Source: Pachysolen tannophilus NRRL Y-2460 (lineage: Eukaryota > Ascomycota > Pichiomycetes > Alaninales > Pachysolenaceae). Taken from it: 64,000 bases of DNA. Position numbers and translations under genes: made by a program. The notes beneath the pieces were generated by a model, which saw only the letters and a program-made list of their open reading frames with translations, was not told where the DNA came from and made no database searches. The number at the start of each line of letters is the position of its first letter. Position 1 is the stretch's first letter. The DNA is taken from assembly GCA_001661245.1 (NCBI GenBank), contig KV454015.1, positions 827,076 to 891,075 of the forward strand, in the 5' to 3' direction. Positions 10,288 to 21,295 of the stretch are shown piece after piece.

Positions 10288-11271
10288 CTATTCCAATTTA
10301 TAAGACAGTTTTCTACTCAAATAATTAACAAAATATTCGTAAACCCATAACGAAATTGCACTTGTAGGTCCACTTTTTAGCAATGCAGGTGTTAACCCAT
10401 GAAATAAACCTAAGAATCCTTCATATTTCAAAATAGAAAAAAACATAGTAAATGGTGTAATTTTCAGATCATGCAGTAATTGCAATCTTTTGCGAATAAC
10501 ATCTAACGGAAAAATACATAACTTAGAAAACAGTCCTGCTAAAAATCCACAAGTGGGCTCAATGAAACTGATCTCTTCGTTTCTAGCAAAATCCCGCAAG
10601 ACTTCATAAGTAGAAAACATTATCCCTGTGGAAAGAGTGACTGAAAGTAAAGCTGGGTTAATTCCTCCGTAAAAAGCAAGATAACCTTCTTTTCTATAAA
10701 TTTCCGAAATTGTATGAAACAACTTTAGAGTAGATTGTGATTCATTAGAGGCAAATCTAGTTCTCAAGACATCAAATGGATAACTTATAAACATACTCAA
10801 CGAACCAGCCAGGGAACCTGTCATTAGTGAATGTACAGATGCTGATAATTTAACATCTGTTTTGTCTTCCAAATCTGAAAAAAGTTTGTTGAATACAGAA
10901 TATGAGGTGAATTGTGATGAACCATATATGGCATACATTATTGAAGCCGGTACATTTCCCTTCCATAATGAGAAAAAACCTTCATTCTTAACAATGGCTG
11001 TGAAAGTTCCGATTATTCCTCTATATTTAACCTTTTGATTTTCTTGTTTAAAATGATTTTTTTTCACATACTGCAATTGTAATCTAATCTTAATTATATC
11101 CAAAGGTGCCATTACTGTTCGAGCAATAATCCCAGATATTGAGCCAGATACTGCTGCAATCGGAGCCGAGACCGTAATACCTTGTTGAAGATGGTCTTCA
11201 TGTTGTTTGATGTAATCGTTTTTACTATTGCTATTATTATCGCTTGTAGTGGAATTTGAAATCTGAGACAT
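10288..11271 (-). CDS. TPC1: Mitochondrial carrier, thiamine pyrophosphate type
   Basis: A 327-residue mitochondrial carrier family protein with three repeats, each carrying the PxDxx[KR]x[RK] signature: PLDIIKIRLQ, PFDVLRTRFA and PLDVIRKRLQ, with six predicted membrane helices. The closest remembered match is Saccharomyces Tpc1, which imports thiamine pyrophosphate into the matrix in exchange for nucleotides (IIARTVMAPLDIIKIRLQLQ and the GNVPA segment). The first ATG in frame is at 11271; the frame continues two codons upstream only with a TTG. Substrate assignment rests on sequence resemblance alone. Confidence 0.85.
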   Translation of the reverse strand: MSQISNSTTSDNNSNSKNDYIKQHEDHLQQGITVSAPIAAVSGSISGIIARTVMAPLDIIKIRLQLQYVKKNHFKQENQKVKYRGIIGTFTAIVKNEGFFSLWKGNVPASIMYAIYGSSQFTSYSVFNKLFSDLEDKTDVKLSASVHSLMTGSLAGSLSMFISYPFDVLRTRFASNESQSTLKLFHTISEIYRKEGYLAFYGGINPALLSVTLSTGIMFSTYEVLRDFARNEEISFIEPTCGFLAGLFSKLCIFPLDVIRKRLQLLHDLKITPFTMFFSILKYEGFLGLFHGLTPALLKSGPTSAISLWVYEYFVNYLSRKLSYKLE

Positions 11272-11563
11272 ATACAAATATTATAACGTTTTATACCATG
11301 AAGTCTCAAAATAAATTAAATTGTAATTTTATTATTTCTCTCTGGTATTATGACCAAAGCATTACCTTTCCTTTAAAATCTATAAACTTGTACTAAAGCA
11401 AAAAAATTTTAATATAAATACAATATTTTAAACATAATATATATTTTTCAATGCAAAATACAAATGCACAAAAAAAAAAAAAAGAAAAAAAAAATTTCGG
11501 GGAACAAACCAAAGGAAAGCGGAGTCTGTTCAAAGCCCTATCAGCAGTTCTGATGAACAGTTG

Positions 11564-13043
11564 TTATCTCTTCAACCTTTTCAAAGAATTACTATTTGAA
11601 TAGGTGTCACTTTCACTATCATGGGCTCTTTTCAAATTTTCTAATCTATGTTTATCTGTAAACCATCTACTGCTATTCTCGTTATTATTTGACAGTTCTA
11701 ATTGTTTAGCATCTGGATTTGCGAAAAATAAGGTATCATCGTTATTTTCAATTAAACCAGTACCGTTATGAGAGTTATTCAGTAATCTGTTAGCCATGGA
11801 TTTGGACATTTTAGCCTTGTTTGCAGTACTAGCAGTAACAGCTCTAACACCAGTTCCAGATGATTTCCCAGCCATTCCCATTCCAATTTCTTGTCCAAAA
11901 GCATCATAGATCACTTCTTCTTTTGCTCCAAAGGCCATCCTATTTTGTGCCTTTTGTAAATCAGACATTTCAAATTGTTTTTTAAATTTGGTAAATCTTT
12001 TACCACTTCTCTTTTTAGATTTTTTATCAATTGGTATTGGTAAAGGTTTGACACCATTGTTTTCTGGAGGAATCTGTAATTTCTCTAATTTAGTTAAAAT
12101 TTCATCTTTATACTGTACTCCCAAATTACCATCTCTATGGCTTTTGGACAAATCTATACGAGCAGCTAATACGATTTTCCCACTTAGCATTCTTAATGCC
12201 TGTTTCCTATAATCATCAGGTATCTGTTGAATTAATTCGTGATAATATAAGATTCCTTGTAATCGTATCCCAACTTGTCCAAATCCTATACCTACTTGTC
12301 TTTTATTCCCTATTGCCGGTATATTACATGATGGTGTACTCGATAAGTTCAGTAAACCTCCTACAGCTGACATTAATTGAGCTGAAATATGAGCACCAAC
12401 TAAAGAAGTCAAATTGGGAGCAAATTTCGATAACCTTGAAGATACATAATTAGTAATCTTAGTCTTTGATGCATCCAACCATAATAATAAATCGCAAGCA
12501 TTGATTATTGTTTCCAATTCTTCCTCTGATAATGAAAGATGAAGATTTTGTTGTTCTTGTAAAGACGCACTCATTGTTACAACCAATATTTTTTCTGAAG
12601 TTAAAAATGACTTTAACTGGTCTTCATGTTTTTTTAAATTTATATCCAAATTATTTCCCAATAATTTGACAGTTTTAGCATAGTCTACAGGATTTGTTAT
12701 TAATGATGAAAGTTCAGGGAATCTTGGAGTATAACGTATTTTAATAAAATTATGAATTAATGAAATTTCAGCTTGAATCTCTGGCGAATAGTCATTGATC
12801 TTTATTAAAAAATCGTATTCCAACTGATCATCAATACTTGTTTCTTCTGTTTCTTGTAAATATGAAATTTTTTCCAACACTGGTTTTATAATTTTCGATA
12901 CTTTAGATAATTTATGAATATCCTTTAAAGTTGTTAAATCAACCCTTGATATTAAATCCAATGTTGTAAATTCTTTTCCTTGAGATATAAAATTTTTCAA
13001 ATTCAGTGATAAATCATCACCATTGATATCTTTCATCCTTATG

Positions 13044-13074
<31 letters not shown>

Positions 13075-13201
13075 TATGAATTTTACCTTCTTCACCTTCA
13101 TCTCCACTTTTAGTTTCTACTTGAATGTTGTCGCTATTATCATTATTATCATCCTCTTGTTCATCATCGCTTGATCCCAATAACTCATGTACAAATGACA
13201 T
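11564..13201 (-). CDS. PRP31: U4/U6 snRNP splicing factor Prp31
   Basis: A 545-residue protein of the NOP5/NOP56/Prp31 family, needed for U4/U6.U5 tri-snRNP assembly in the nucleus. The N-terminus is acidic (an Asp run coded by GAT repeats near 13040-13072). The middle carries the NOSIC helical region and the Nop RNP-binding domain, with LVGAHISAQLMSAVGGLLNL, NIPAIGNKRQVGIGFGQVGI and DYRKQALRMLSGKIVLAARI. The Lys-rich C-terminal part (KKSKKRSGKRFTKFKKQFEM) is typical of Prp31. It is divergent with TPT1, leaving 171 bases between the starts. Confidence 0.93.
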
Positions 13202-13372
13202 TGATGATATTCCTACTAAACTTTTTTGTTTAAATGATAAACTATTTAAAAGATGATTATTATTATTATTATTATTTTTCTTTTAATTTTTTTTATTATT
13301 TTATTCTCTTTTTTTTTTCTTTTCAGGTTTTTTTCAAATTACTAAAAAGTTTCCAAAGTTTTCAAAGATTTT

Positions 13373-14041
13373 ATGTCAATAGATCCTACTAGCAAGAGAG
13401 ATATTCAAATATCGAAGGCTTTGTCTTATCTATTGAGACATGGTGCTTTAAAGGAAAAATTGGACATTGATAAAGACGGATATATTGCACTTGATGATAT
13501 CTTGAGTCATAATAGGATTAAATCACATAGAGCAACATTTGAAGATATCAAGAGAATAGTTGATAGTAATGATAAGCAGAGATTTACTTTAAGACGAGGA
13601 CATGATGGGGATGGTGAACATAAAAAGTATTATATATGTGCAAATCAAGGGCATTCGATTGAATCTGTTACACAAGATGAACAATTAATATTATTATCAA
13701 AAAAATCACAATTTCCCAAAATTATAGTTCATGGTACTTATACATCGAAATTACTATTAATATTACAATCTGGAGGTTTATCTAAGATGTCAAGAAATCA
13801 TATTCATTTTGCTATTGGGTTACCAAATGAAGAAAAAGTTATAAGTGGTATTAGACAAAATTGTGATGTCTTAATCTATTTAGATATAGATAAATTACTC
13901 AACTCAAATGAACAAAACATCAAATTTTTCATGAGTAAAAATAATGTTGTGCTATCAGAGGGAAATGAACAAGGTATCATACCTGTTGAATTTTTTGCCA
14001 AAATATGCGATAGAAACGGTAATATAATAATGATCCCTTAA
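13373..14041 (+). CDS. TPT1: tRNA 2'-phosphotransferase
   Basis: A 222-residue enzyme that removes the splice-junction 2'-phosphate left on tRNAs by yeast tRNA ligase, using NAD+ and producing ADP-ribose 1'',2''-cyclic phosphate. Family motifs are present: SKALSYLLRHGA near the N-terminus, GYIALDDIL, VHGTYTSKLLLILQSGGLSK, RNHIHFAIG with the histidine pair, and VLSEGNEQGIIPVEFF near the C-terminus. Length is close to Saccharomyces Tpt1 (about 230). It ends about 100 bases from the convergent MZM1. Confidence 0.95.
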   Translation: MSIDPTSKRDIQISKALSYLLRHGALKEKLDIDKDGYIALDDILSHNRIKSHRATFEDIKRIVDSNDKQRFTLRRGHDGDGEHKKYYICANQGHSIESVTQDEQLILLSKKSQFPKIIVHGTYTSKLLLILQSGGLSKMSRNHIHFAIGLPNEEKVISGIRQNCDVLIYLDIDKLLNSNEQNIKFFMSKNNVVLSEGNEQGIIPVEFFAKICDRNGNIIMIP

Positions 14042-14137
14042 GCTTGATTTAAAAAAAAAAAAAAAGAAAACTATATACAAAAATAACAAATGAAAAAATA
14101 AAAATTAAAAGAATTTACTTTAGTTCTTTTTTTTTTC

Positions 14138-14591
14138 CTAAGTTGTCTTTTCTTTCATAATACTCTTTCCACAACAACCACCCATTCCTGCACCGGATGG
14201 GTTACCTAACGTACTTCTTTTCTTTTTGATACTATCGTTATCACCTAGCTCTGTATCTTTATGAATATTTAAAGCATATCTATTACCATCTTTTCTTTTT
14301 CCTTGAACAATATTTTTTCTCAAGAAAGCCAGTACTTGGGATAAATGTTCGATTCTTTGCTCCTGGGTTTTACCTTCATATTCCTTAGCTCTCATTCCTG
14401 CTCTTATCTGGTTTCTAGCTGCTGTGAGTGTGGAAATATCACCTGAAAATAAAAAAAAGAAATAAAGTTAGCAAAATATACTACTAATATATAAATTAAA
14501 ATCCATAAATATATAACTTACCATCAAATGCTATTCTTGTTGCTCTTAAAGCACTTCTATATGCTTTCAATGCAGCCGCTGAAGAGGACAT
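14138..14591 (-). CDS. MZM1: LYR-motif mitochondrial protein Mzm1 (spliced)
   Basis: Two exons: 14522-14591 (70 bases) and 14138-14442 (305 bases), giving 124 residues. The intron 14443-14521 has donor GTAAGTT, acceptor CAG and branch TGCTAAC (14467-14473 on the opposite strand). Joining restores the LYR-type N-terminus ALKAYRSALRATRIAFDGD. The C-terminal part has RYALNIHKDTELGDND, matching Saccharomyces Mzm1, a matrix chaperone that stabilises the Rieske protein Rip1 before insertion into complex III. The tail has a CC pair (GGCCGKS) in place of the usual ending. Confidence 0.9.
14443..14521 (-). other. Intron of MZM1
   Basis: GTAAGTT donor, TGCTAAC branch site and TTTTCAG acceptor, 79 bases. 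It keeps the reading frame (phase 1) and is needed to supply the LYR-motif N-terminus. Confidence 0.88.
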
Positions 14592-15390
14592 GTTTCACTG
14601 ATACCAAAATCTAAATATAAAAAAAGTTAAGAAGAAGATGAATCCTTTTAATCAACTTAAAAGTAATTAAAATAATCTACTTTTTAAAGATTTTTTATGG
14701 ATTAAATAGAGCCCAAAAGAAAGAAAAAGAAAAAGAAAAGAAAAAATTAGTATGACAGTGGCTGAAATATACCTAAATCTTACAAAATTACCTAACACAG
14801 ATGGCAGTGGCTGGTGGAACATTGGGTATTACTAAATTAGGAAAGTACAAAAGATCTATGTGGCTACTGCTTTTTTTTGTAAAAAAAAAAAAAATAAACA
14901 TTTATAGGTCGTGTGCACTACCACCAATTACCCTTTTTTTTTTTCTTATTTTTTTAGTGTGTAAAAAATTTTGTTTTTGGTACTAAACATTATGCAATTT
15001 CTTATTTGCTTTGCATAATCTTGCATTGTTTTTTTCGGTACTTTAAGACTAAATGTGGTATAAAAGAGCCACAGTTTGTGGGGGATGTACTCTTGTCGAC
15101 TTCCTAGATTAATGAGTTATTTTTTAACAACCACAACTTTCAAATTAACAACCACAGTTGAAATGATACTAATTGCTGTTGGTTGACTTTAACGTGACTT
15201 AGCATTATCTTAAAAAAATCTTTTAACTTTTCTTATTTACCGGTATATAAATGAATTATAAATTGAAACTTTCCCAACTCTTTTCTAGTCTTTACTAAAA
15301 GAGATTTCGAAATTTTATTGTATTATCTTTATTCTTTTTTTTTTTTTTTTTGGTTTTTCTTAGATTAGTTCAGATTTCCAAAATAAGAAA
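14592..15390. other. Divergent intergenic region MZM1/sulfonate dioxygenase
   Basis: About 800 bases, mostly AT-rich with T runs just before the plus-strand gene. It contains TATATAA-like sequence near 15244 and two CCACAGTT elements described separately. No other gene is visible. Confidence 0.5.
15069..15160. promoter_or_regulatory. Met31/Met32-like sites upstream of the dioxygenase
   Basis: CCACAGTTT at 15069-15077 is the exact reverse complement of AAACTGTGG, the Saccharomyces Met31/Met32 site. CCACAGTTG at 15152-15160 differs at one base. An AACGTGAC, a partial Cbf1-type box, lies near 15190. The adjacent gene is a sulfonate-scavenging enzyme of the kind induced by sulfur limitation, which makes the sites plausible. 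Confidence 0.5.
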
Positions 15391-16599
15391 ATGGCACCAA
15401 TTGCAGTAGACGCAACAGAAAAGCTTGAACATATTCAAAATCTTGATTTTCATGTTAGAAAATCTGAATCTCAAGTTACAAAAGAAGGTGTTGTTAAAGT
15501 TTCTGAAGATCAAAGAAAACTGTCAAAATATCCTGAATTTTTACCTTCATGGGATCCAAATCAAAAATATCCTGCTTTAAAACCTTTTAAACATAAAGAT
15601 CGTGCATTTGATGGTGATTCGAATTATAAAAATCTTTTCCCAAATGGTTTGGAATCAATTGCACATTCAAATCTTACACCAAAGTTAGGTACAGAAATTA
15701 AAGATCCAAATTTTCAATTATCTCAATTGACAGATGCTCAAAAAAATGATTTGGCCTTGCTTGTTGAAAGACGTGGTGTTGTTGTCTTTAGAGATCAAGA
15801 TTTTAAAGATAAAGGACCAGCATTTGCTAAGCAATGGGGGAGTTATTTTGGTCCTTTACATATCCATCCAACAAGTGGTGCACCAGAAGGTTTCCCGGAA
15901 TTACACATCACTTATAGAAAATCTAATGAACTGTTACAACAAAAGTTATTAGAAAGTACAACAAATACAATTGCTTGGCATTCTGATGTCACTTATGAAT
16001 TACAACCTCCAGGTGTAACTGCATTTGTCCAATTAGATGGTCCAAATACTGGAGGTGATACTATATTTGTTGATTGTGTTGAAGCTTATGAAAGACTTTC
16101 TCCAACATTCCAAAAAATGTTGGATGGTTTGAAAGTTATTCATTCTTCAGTTGATCAAGCTAATGATTCTGCTAAAAATGGAGGAATTGAAAGAAGAGCT
16201 CATGTTAATTCAATTCATCCTTTGGTTAGATATCATCCTGTATTGAAAAAAAAATGTTTATTCATTCATAGAAATTTCCCAAGAAAAATTGTTGGTCTCA
16301 AAGAACAAGAAAGTGAAAATTTGATGAATTATTTAATTACACATATTGAATCCTTGTTAGATCTGCAAGTTAGAGGAAAATATGAACCAGGTACAGTTGT
16401 CTTATGGGATAATAGAAGAGTACTTCATAGTGCTGTTTTTGATTGGTTTGAACCAACAGTTAGACACTGCTTTAGAATCACACCTCAAGCTGAAAGGCCA
16501 GTTGCTTCAGAAGAAGAATTTAATGATTGGAGTGTTGAGAAAGAAGAAGAAAGTCTTAAAGAAGCTAAACGTATTTTAAATCGTTATGGTTACGAGTAA
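15391..16599 (+). CDS. JLP1: TauD-family Fe(II)/2-oxoglutarate sulfonate dioxygenase
   Basis: A 402-residue TauD/TfdA-family oxygenase, probably releasing sulfite from alkyl sulfonates such as taurine or isethionate, like Saccharomyces Jlp1. The iron facial triad is visible: HxD in AWHSDVTYE (about residue 194) and the distal histidine in NRRVLHSAVFDW (about 350), followed by the 2-oxoglutarate-binding arginine in RHCFRITP. Family elements GVVVFRDQDF and GGDTIFVD are also present. Length fits fungal TauD proteins. Met31/32-like elements upstream support a sulfur-assimilation role. The exact sulfonate is not determinable, and fungi often carry several paralogues. Confidence 0.85.
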   Translation: MAPIAVDATEKLEHIQNLDFHVRKSESQVTKEGVVKVSEDQRKLSKYPEFLPSWDPNQKYPALKPFKHKDRAFDGDSNYKNLFPNGLESIAHSNLTPKLGTEIKDPNFQLSQLTDAQKNDLALLVERRGVVVFRDQDFKDKGPAFAKQWGSYFGPLHIHPTSGAPEGFPELHITYRKSNELLQQKLLESTTNTIAWHSDVTYELQPPGVTAFVQLDGPNTGGDTIFVDCVEAYERLSPTFQKMLDGLKVIHSSVDQANDSAKNGGIERRAHVNSIHPLVRYHPVLKKKCLFIHRNFPRKIVGLKEQESENLMNYLITHIESLLDLQVRGKYEPGTVVLWDNRRVLHSAVFDWFEPTVRHCFRITPQAERPVASEEEFNDWSVEKEEESLKEAKRILNRYGYE

Positions 16600-16693
16600 A
16601 TGATAAAATAATAAATTTATAGGAGAGAGAAATGCCAATTGATTTTTTGTTATGGACTAAATAATATTATTGTACGATTATAAAATGTAAAAA

Positions 16694-16727
<34 letters not shown>

Positions 16728-16758
16728 TGTTCTAAAGTGAAAATGAGAAATTTATCTT

Positions 16759-18156
16759 TTATGTATTATTCATTTCCAGTCTTTCTTTTTTAAATTTACT
16801 AGATCTTTCTCTTATTCTTGGTTTTTTCACTTTTCCTGTTGTCTTACCTATTCCATTTTTAATACCTCTAACTCTGTCTCCCTTATGTGATCTTTGACCT
16901 TCAATTAATGTCTTACCTATTGAAGATCTACTATTCTTATTTAAAACCTTTTTAGCTCTACCAATTACAGTTTTCTCCTTTTCAGATAAATTTTTAAATT
17001 TATTTGATGTATTATTTATTTGTTGATTTTTTTTTAAATGGGACATGTTTTTACAACGAGTAATTCTTAAATTTCTTTGTTTATTTTTAGAATTTGATAA
17101 TGGTGTATTATTTAATAATAATGCTTTATCAACGTTTATAGTATCTTTAAATTGTACAATGGCAAAACCTTTACCAAAATTTGTCTTTGAATCTCTTATA
17201 ATTCTAACATTGTCAATTTCTCCTTCACCAATAGAATTACTGAAAAATTTCCATAAAGTTTCTTCTTTTTCTTCAAAATCTAAATTACCAATAAATATAG
17301 ATTTTTTATTATCTTGTTTTAAAGGATGAGTTAAATGATCAACTCTTAAATGATGATTTAAAAAAATTGTACCATTCAAATTTGTTGCTTTTAAAGAATC
17401 TTGTTTATTTTCAAATACAATGTATGCATTAACATTATCCTTTGTTTCAAGTAAATTTTTATGAATATATGCAACTTTTCTTGGAAGATTATCATTAAAA
17501 GAAATAGATCTAAACCTTGTTGATTCAATATTACCAAATTCTTGAAATTTTCTTTTAAATTGTTTATAAATTTTTTTATCAGTAATAACTTGAGATGATA
17601 AATTACCAATAAATATTGTTCTCTCTGCTTTTTCAAAATCATCTTTTTTCAAATCAATAGTCTTGGCTCCAGTAGAAACAGGTTGAACAGATTCTTTTCC
17701 AATTTCTTCTTCTTCATCACTAGATTCTTCTTCAACTTTTTCCTCTTCTTGTTCTTGTTCCTCTTTCTGTTCTTTTTGCAAAAGTTTATTCAAGTAATTA
17801 GATTCCAAATCAAAATTTTCATCAACATCATCATTTTTACTCTTTTTAACTTTCTTATGCTTTAAAACTTCTTCCTCAATGTTTTTTTCCTGAAGCACTC
17901 TTTTACCATTAGCTTTACCATCTTCTTTTCCAGATTCCAAACCTGTCTCCAATACCGGTTCTTGTTTAGAAACTACCTTCTTCCTATCAACAGCACCTGT
18001 TGAATTCTTAAACAAATTATTAATACTAGAATCAATCTGATTACCTGTTGCTGAACCAAAAATCGAAGCAATAGAACTACCACCACTGCTTTCGCTGATG
18101 TTTTCGCTAATGCTATCGTTACCACTTTCACTACTCTTCTTACTTGATTTACCCAT
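16759..18156 (-). CDS. NOP12: Nucleolar RNA-binding protein Nop12
   Basis: A 465-residue protein with an acidic, Lys-rich N-terminus, a Glu-rich stretch (about 135-155), and two RRM domains at about 177-275 and 283-370 (RTIFIGNLSSQVITDK and KSIFIGNLDFEEKEETLWKF, with the RNP1-like GKGFAIVQF). It ends in a basic tail of many Lys/Arg residues. This layout matches Nop12, a nucleolar pre-60S factor required for pre-25S rRNA processing and 5.8S folding. An Nop13-type relative is the main alternative. Its upstream region runs into an assembly gap about 150 bases from the ATG. Confidence 0.87.
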   Translation of the reverse strand: MGKSSKKSSESGNDSISENISESSGGSSIASIFGSATGNQIDSSINNLFKNSTGAVDRKKVVSKQEPVLETGLESGKEDGKANGKRVLQEKNIEEEVLKHKKVKKSKNDDVDENFDLESNYLNKLLQKEQKEEQEQEEEKVEEESSDEEEEIGKESVQPVSTGAKTIDLKKDDFEKAERTIFIGNLSSQVITDKKIYKQFKRKFQEFGNIESTRFRSISFNDNLPRKVAYIHKNLLETKDNVNAYIVFENKQDSLKATNLNGTIFLNHHLRVDHLTHPLKQDNKKSIFIGNLDFEEKEETLWKFFSNSIGEGEIDNVRIIRDSKTNFGKGFAIVQFKDTINVDKALLLNNTPLSNSKNKQRNLRITRCKNMSHLKKNQQINNTSNKFKNLSEKEKTVIGRAKKVLNKNSRSSIGKTLIEGQRSHKGDRVRGIKNGIGKTTGKVKKPRIRERSSKFKKERLEMNNT

Positions 18157-18693
18157 CTCCTACAAACTTATATCCAATATAAATTCAAACTACTTCTCTC
18201 TAGTATAGTATATCATATATATAATGTATAGCACTTCTTTTAACTTTGTACTGAACTGCACTGTGTGAAAAAAAAAAGCAAAAAAAAAAAAATAAAAAAA
18301 ATTTTTTNNNNNNNNNNNNNNNNNNNNNNNNNNNNNNNNNNNNNNNNNNNNNNNNNNNNNNNNNNNNNNNNNNNNNNNNNNNNNNNNNNNNNNNNNNNNN
18401 NNNNNNNNNNNNNNNNNNNNNNNNNNNNNNNNNNNNNNNNNNNNNNNNNNNNNNNNNNNNNNNNNNNNNNNNNNNNNNNNNNNNNNNNNNNNNNNNNNNN
18501 NNNNNNNNNNNNNNNNNNNNNNNNNNNNNNNNNNNNNNNNNNNNNNNNNNNNNNNNNNNNNNNNNNNNNNNNNNNNNNNNNNNNNNNNNNNNNNNNNNNN
18601 NNNNNNNNNNNNNNNNNNNNNNNNNNNNNNNNNNNNNNNNNNNNNNNNNNNNNNNNNNNNNNNNNNNNNNNNNNNNNNNNNNNNNNNNNNNNN

Positions 18694-18737
<44 letters not shown>

Positions 18738-19296
18738 TTTCAGAAACTTCTCCTTCTCCGGAAAACTTGTAAATTCTCCTCCTACACGGAAACCCAGATT
18801 TTTGTTTATCAGTTTTCTCCGGGTAATTTTTTATTTTTTTTATTTTTTTTAATTTTTTTAATTTTTTTTAATTTTTAATTTTTTTGCTTTTTTTTTACTA
18901 GTAAAATCAGATAATTTACTATTTACTATTACTATCATTAATCAATATATATATTTATTATTATTGTTACAAATTTCAATTCATTCGTTATCGAATCACA
19001 GATTTTGACTGTTATTCGGGCTAGAAGGGGTTTCTCTTTTTTTGTGGATATTTTATATATTTTTTTTGAAAAAAAAAAGAGAAAAAAAAAAGAAAGTTTC
19101 TTACTTCACGTTTGTCTTTTAGTAATTTTTATTTTTTTTTTTTAATTTTTTTAATTTTTTCTTTTTAATTTTATTTTTTTCTTTTGCTCTCCCAAAGAGA
19201 AAACCACCCATATAAAAAAATCTAACTAGTTATAACTTATTATAGTTAATCCATTACGTTTTACGTTAGTGCTTCATTGAAAGGATTTCAGCTGAT
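18157..19296. other. Divergent intergenic region NOP12/DEP1 with gap
   Basis: It contains the assembly gap, a 40-base A run (18694-18733) directly after it, and long T/A tracts up to DEP1. No coding signal was seen outside the gap. Content of the gap is unknown. Confidence 0.5.
18308..18693. other. Assembly gap (Ns)
   Basis: 386 consecutive N, flanked by A/T homopolymers on both sides, consistent with an unresolved low-complexity region or a scaffold join. Any open frame drawn across it is meaningless. Confidence 0.99.
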
Positions 19297-21075
19297 ATGA
19301 CTACGGATGAAGATAGTCGTATTCAAAAGGATAATAGAATCAGCAACATTAATCGTAAGTAATGGATAAAAGTTATTTTTTATTATTATTATTGATTTAC
19401 TAACACGTTATTATTTATTTAATATATATATATATATATGTATATGATAGTTGGAAATACATCTCCATTGACCGATATTCAAACATCGCCACTGAAGGCC
19501 CAATTTGAGATTTCTTTAGAAAATCGTAATAATAATAATAATAATAATAATAATTTTTCTCTGGATAGGAAGGGACAACAATCATTATTAGAAAGATCTG
19601 AAGAAGTGATAAACGAAAAAAATTTTAATCTGTATAGTAATATATCGGATTCAAGTTCGGAATTAAGTGATATTAATAGTTCTGAAGCAGAAACAGATAG
19701 AATGGAGTTTAGTGATGGTATTAGTGATTTGAAAAGGATGTCAGAAGAGGTTGTTGATCATGGATCGAAAGAAGCTTCACTGGAGGTTACTGGTATGATA
19801 GTGGGTGATGATAGTAAGAATGATAATAGCAATGTTCTTGCCAATGGCAGTGCAATTGATAATGGCAATTCAAATGGAAATGGAAATATCAGTGAGAGTG
19901 AGAACCATGAGGATGGTGCAGATTTGTCGGAACACAAACCCCATAATAATGATAATGATAATGATAATGAGGTTGACAAAATGAATCAAGACAAGGACAA
20001 GGAAAAAGTTTTAGGTTCTGAGAACGAAAACGATGATAATGAGAATAAAAAAAATATAAAACAAAAGAAGAGAAGAATACTAGATGAGGAAGATGATCTT
20101 GATGGTGATGCCCATGATAGTGGTCATGCCGATGGTAATGGTAGTGGTAATAGTGACGGGGATGGGGATCGTAGTAAGAAAAGGAAACCGTCACTGGATT
20201 TGTCACCATCGCTGAAACCTGATAACGCTAATGTAGTAGCCGGAGTGAAAGAAGAAGAAGAGGATCTGGTCAAGAAATCATACACAGAAGTAGAGGAAGA
20301 AGAAGATGCCGCTGGAGAGGCTGGGGAAGATGAAGATGAAGATGAAGACGAAGATGAAGATGAAGAAGATGAGGAAGAGGAAGAAGAAGAACAAAACAGG
20401 ACACTGGAGCAACAGGCACAAGATGAATTTAAAGAAAAACAAGAACAGGAAAGACAGTTGTTACGTCAAGAGGCTATCAAAGATTTGACAGATATTGAAA
20501 TTGGTTTTGCTAAATTAAAGGATAATTTGTACAGTTTAAAGCTTTCTAAATTGAAACATGAATTAAATCTTTGTCTTAATGGATCTCACCCAGATTTTGT
20601 CAAAATATTAAACAGAATAAATAAAAATTTTGATAAGAAATTAAAAATTTTGGTGATGGCACAACATTATAAATTAAATTGTATAAATAATCAAACAAAG
20701 GCATTTAGATATCTGATTCATCAACAATATTGGAAAAATTGTCAAGATTTAAAGCTCAAGATGGTTGAAGAAACTACAACCAAATGGTATGAAATTAATA
20801 CAGAAAGAAGAATGATGGATCAATTACCTTTATTACAACAAGATCCAGGAGAAGAATATTATGATGAAAATAATTATGAACCTATTAGAGATCGTTTTAC
20901 CAATATTTATAGTAGGAAATTTTTTAATGCTGAAAATAATTGCATTTTATTCAATGAAATTGATGTTTTGAATAGGTTAAAAGATAGGTATGGGTTCCCA
21001 TCAGCTGTTTCAAACTTGACTTCTGCTGAAGATAGAGAAATTGATGAAGATTTATATGCAATGGGCATTTTATGA
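19297..21075 (+). CDS. DEP1: Rpd3L histone deacetylase subunit Dep1 (spliced)
   Basis: Exon 1 (19297-19354, 58 bases) encodes MTTDEDSRIQKDNRISNIN. Intron 19355-19450 has GTAAGT, a perfect TACTAAC at 19398-19404 and TAG. Exon 2 (19451-21075) completes a 560-residue protein. Residues about 349-500 form an Sds3-like region (LLRQEAIKDLTDIEIGFAKL, then LNGSHPDFVKILNRINKNFD), typical of Dep1, a subunit of the Rpd3-large Sin3 deacetylase complex. The first half is disordered: a polyasparagine run and Asp/Glu tracts. It is longer than Saccharomyces Dep1 (about 405) because of that region. Sds3 itself is the alternative. Confidence 0.82.
19355..19450 (+). other. Intron of DEP1
   Basis: 96 bases: GTAAGTA donor, TACTAAC branch at 19398-19404, acceptor GATAG. 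Phase 1 joining creates CTT and keeps the exon 2 frame open. Confidence 0.85.
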
Positions 21076-21295
21076 ATTAAATTTAGATTTTTTTTTTTTG
21101 TAATTATAATTATAAGGATCTTTTTTCTTTTTTTTTTTTTTATTTATTTGCTTTGTTTGCGGATTAACAATATAAAATAACAATTAATTATATATATATA
21201 TTATAATATACATATATATAAAGAAAAACACAACCATTACTCTTTTTTTCTCTTTTCACAATTTTGGTAAAAAAATAATAAAAAAATAAAATTAT

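Noticed and set aside
19758-20209. His/Tyr-rich and Ser/Leu-rich frames opposite DEP1
   Set aside because: Mirror of the acidic, GAT/AAT-rich coding sequence of DEP1; no independent support.
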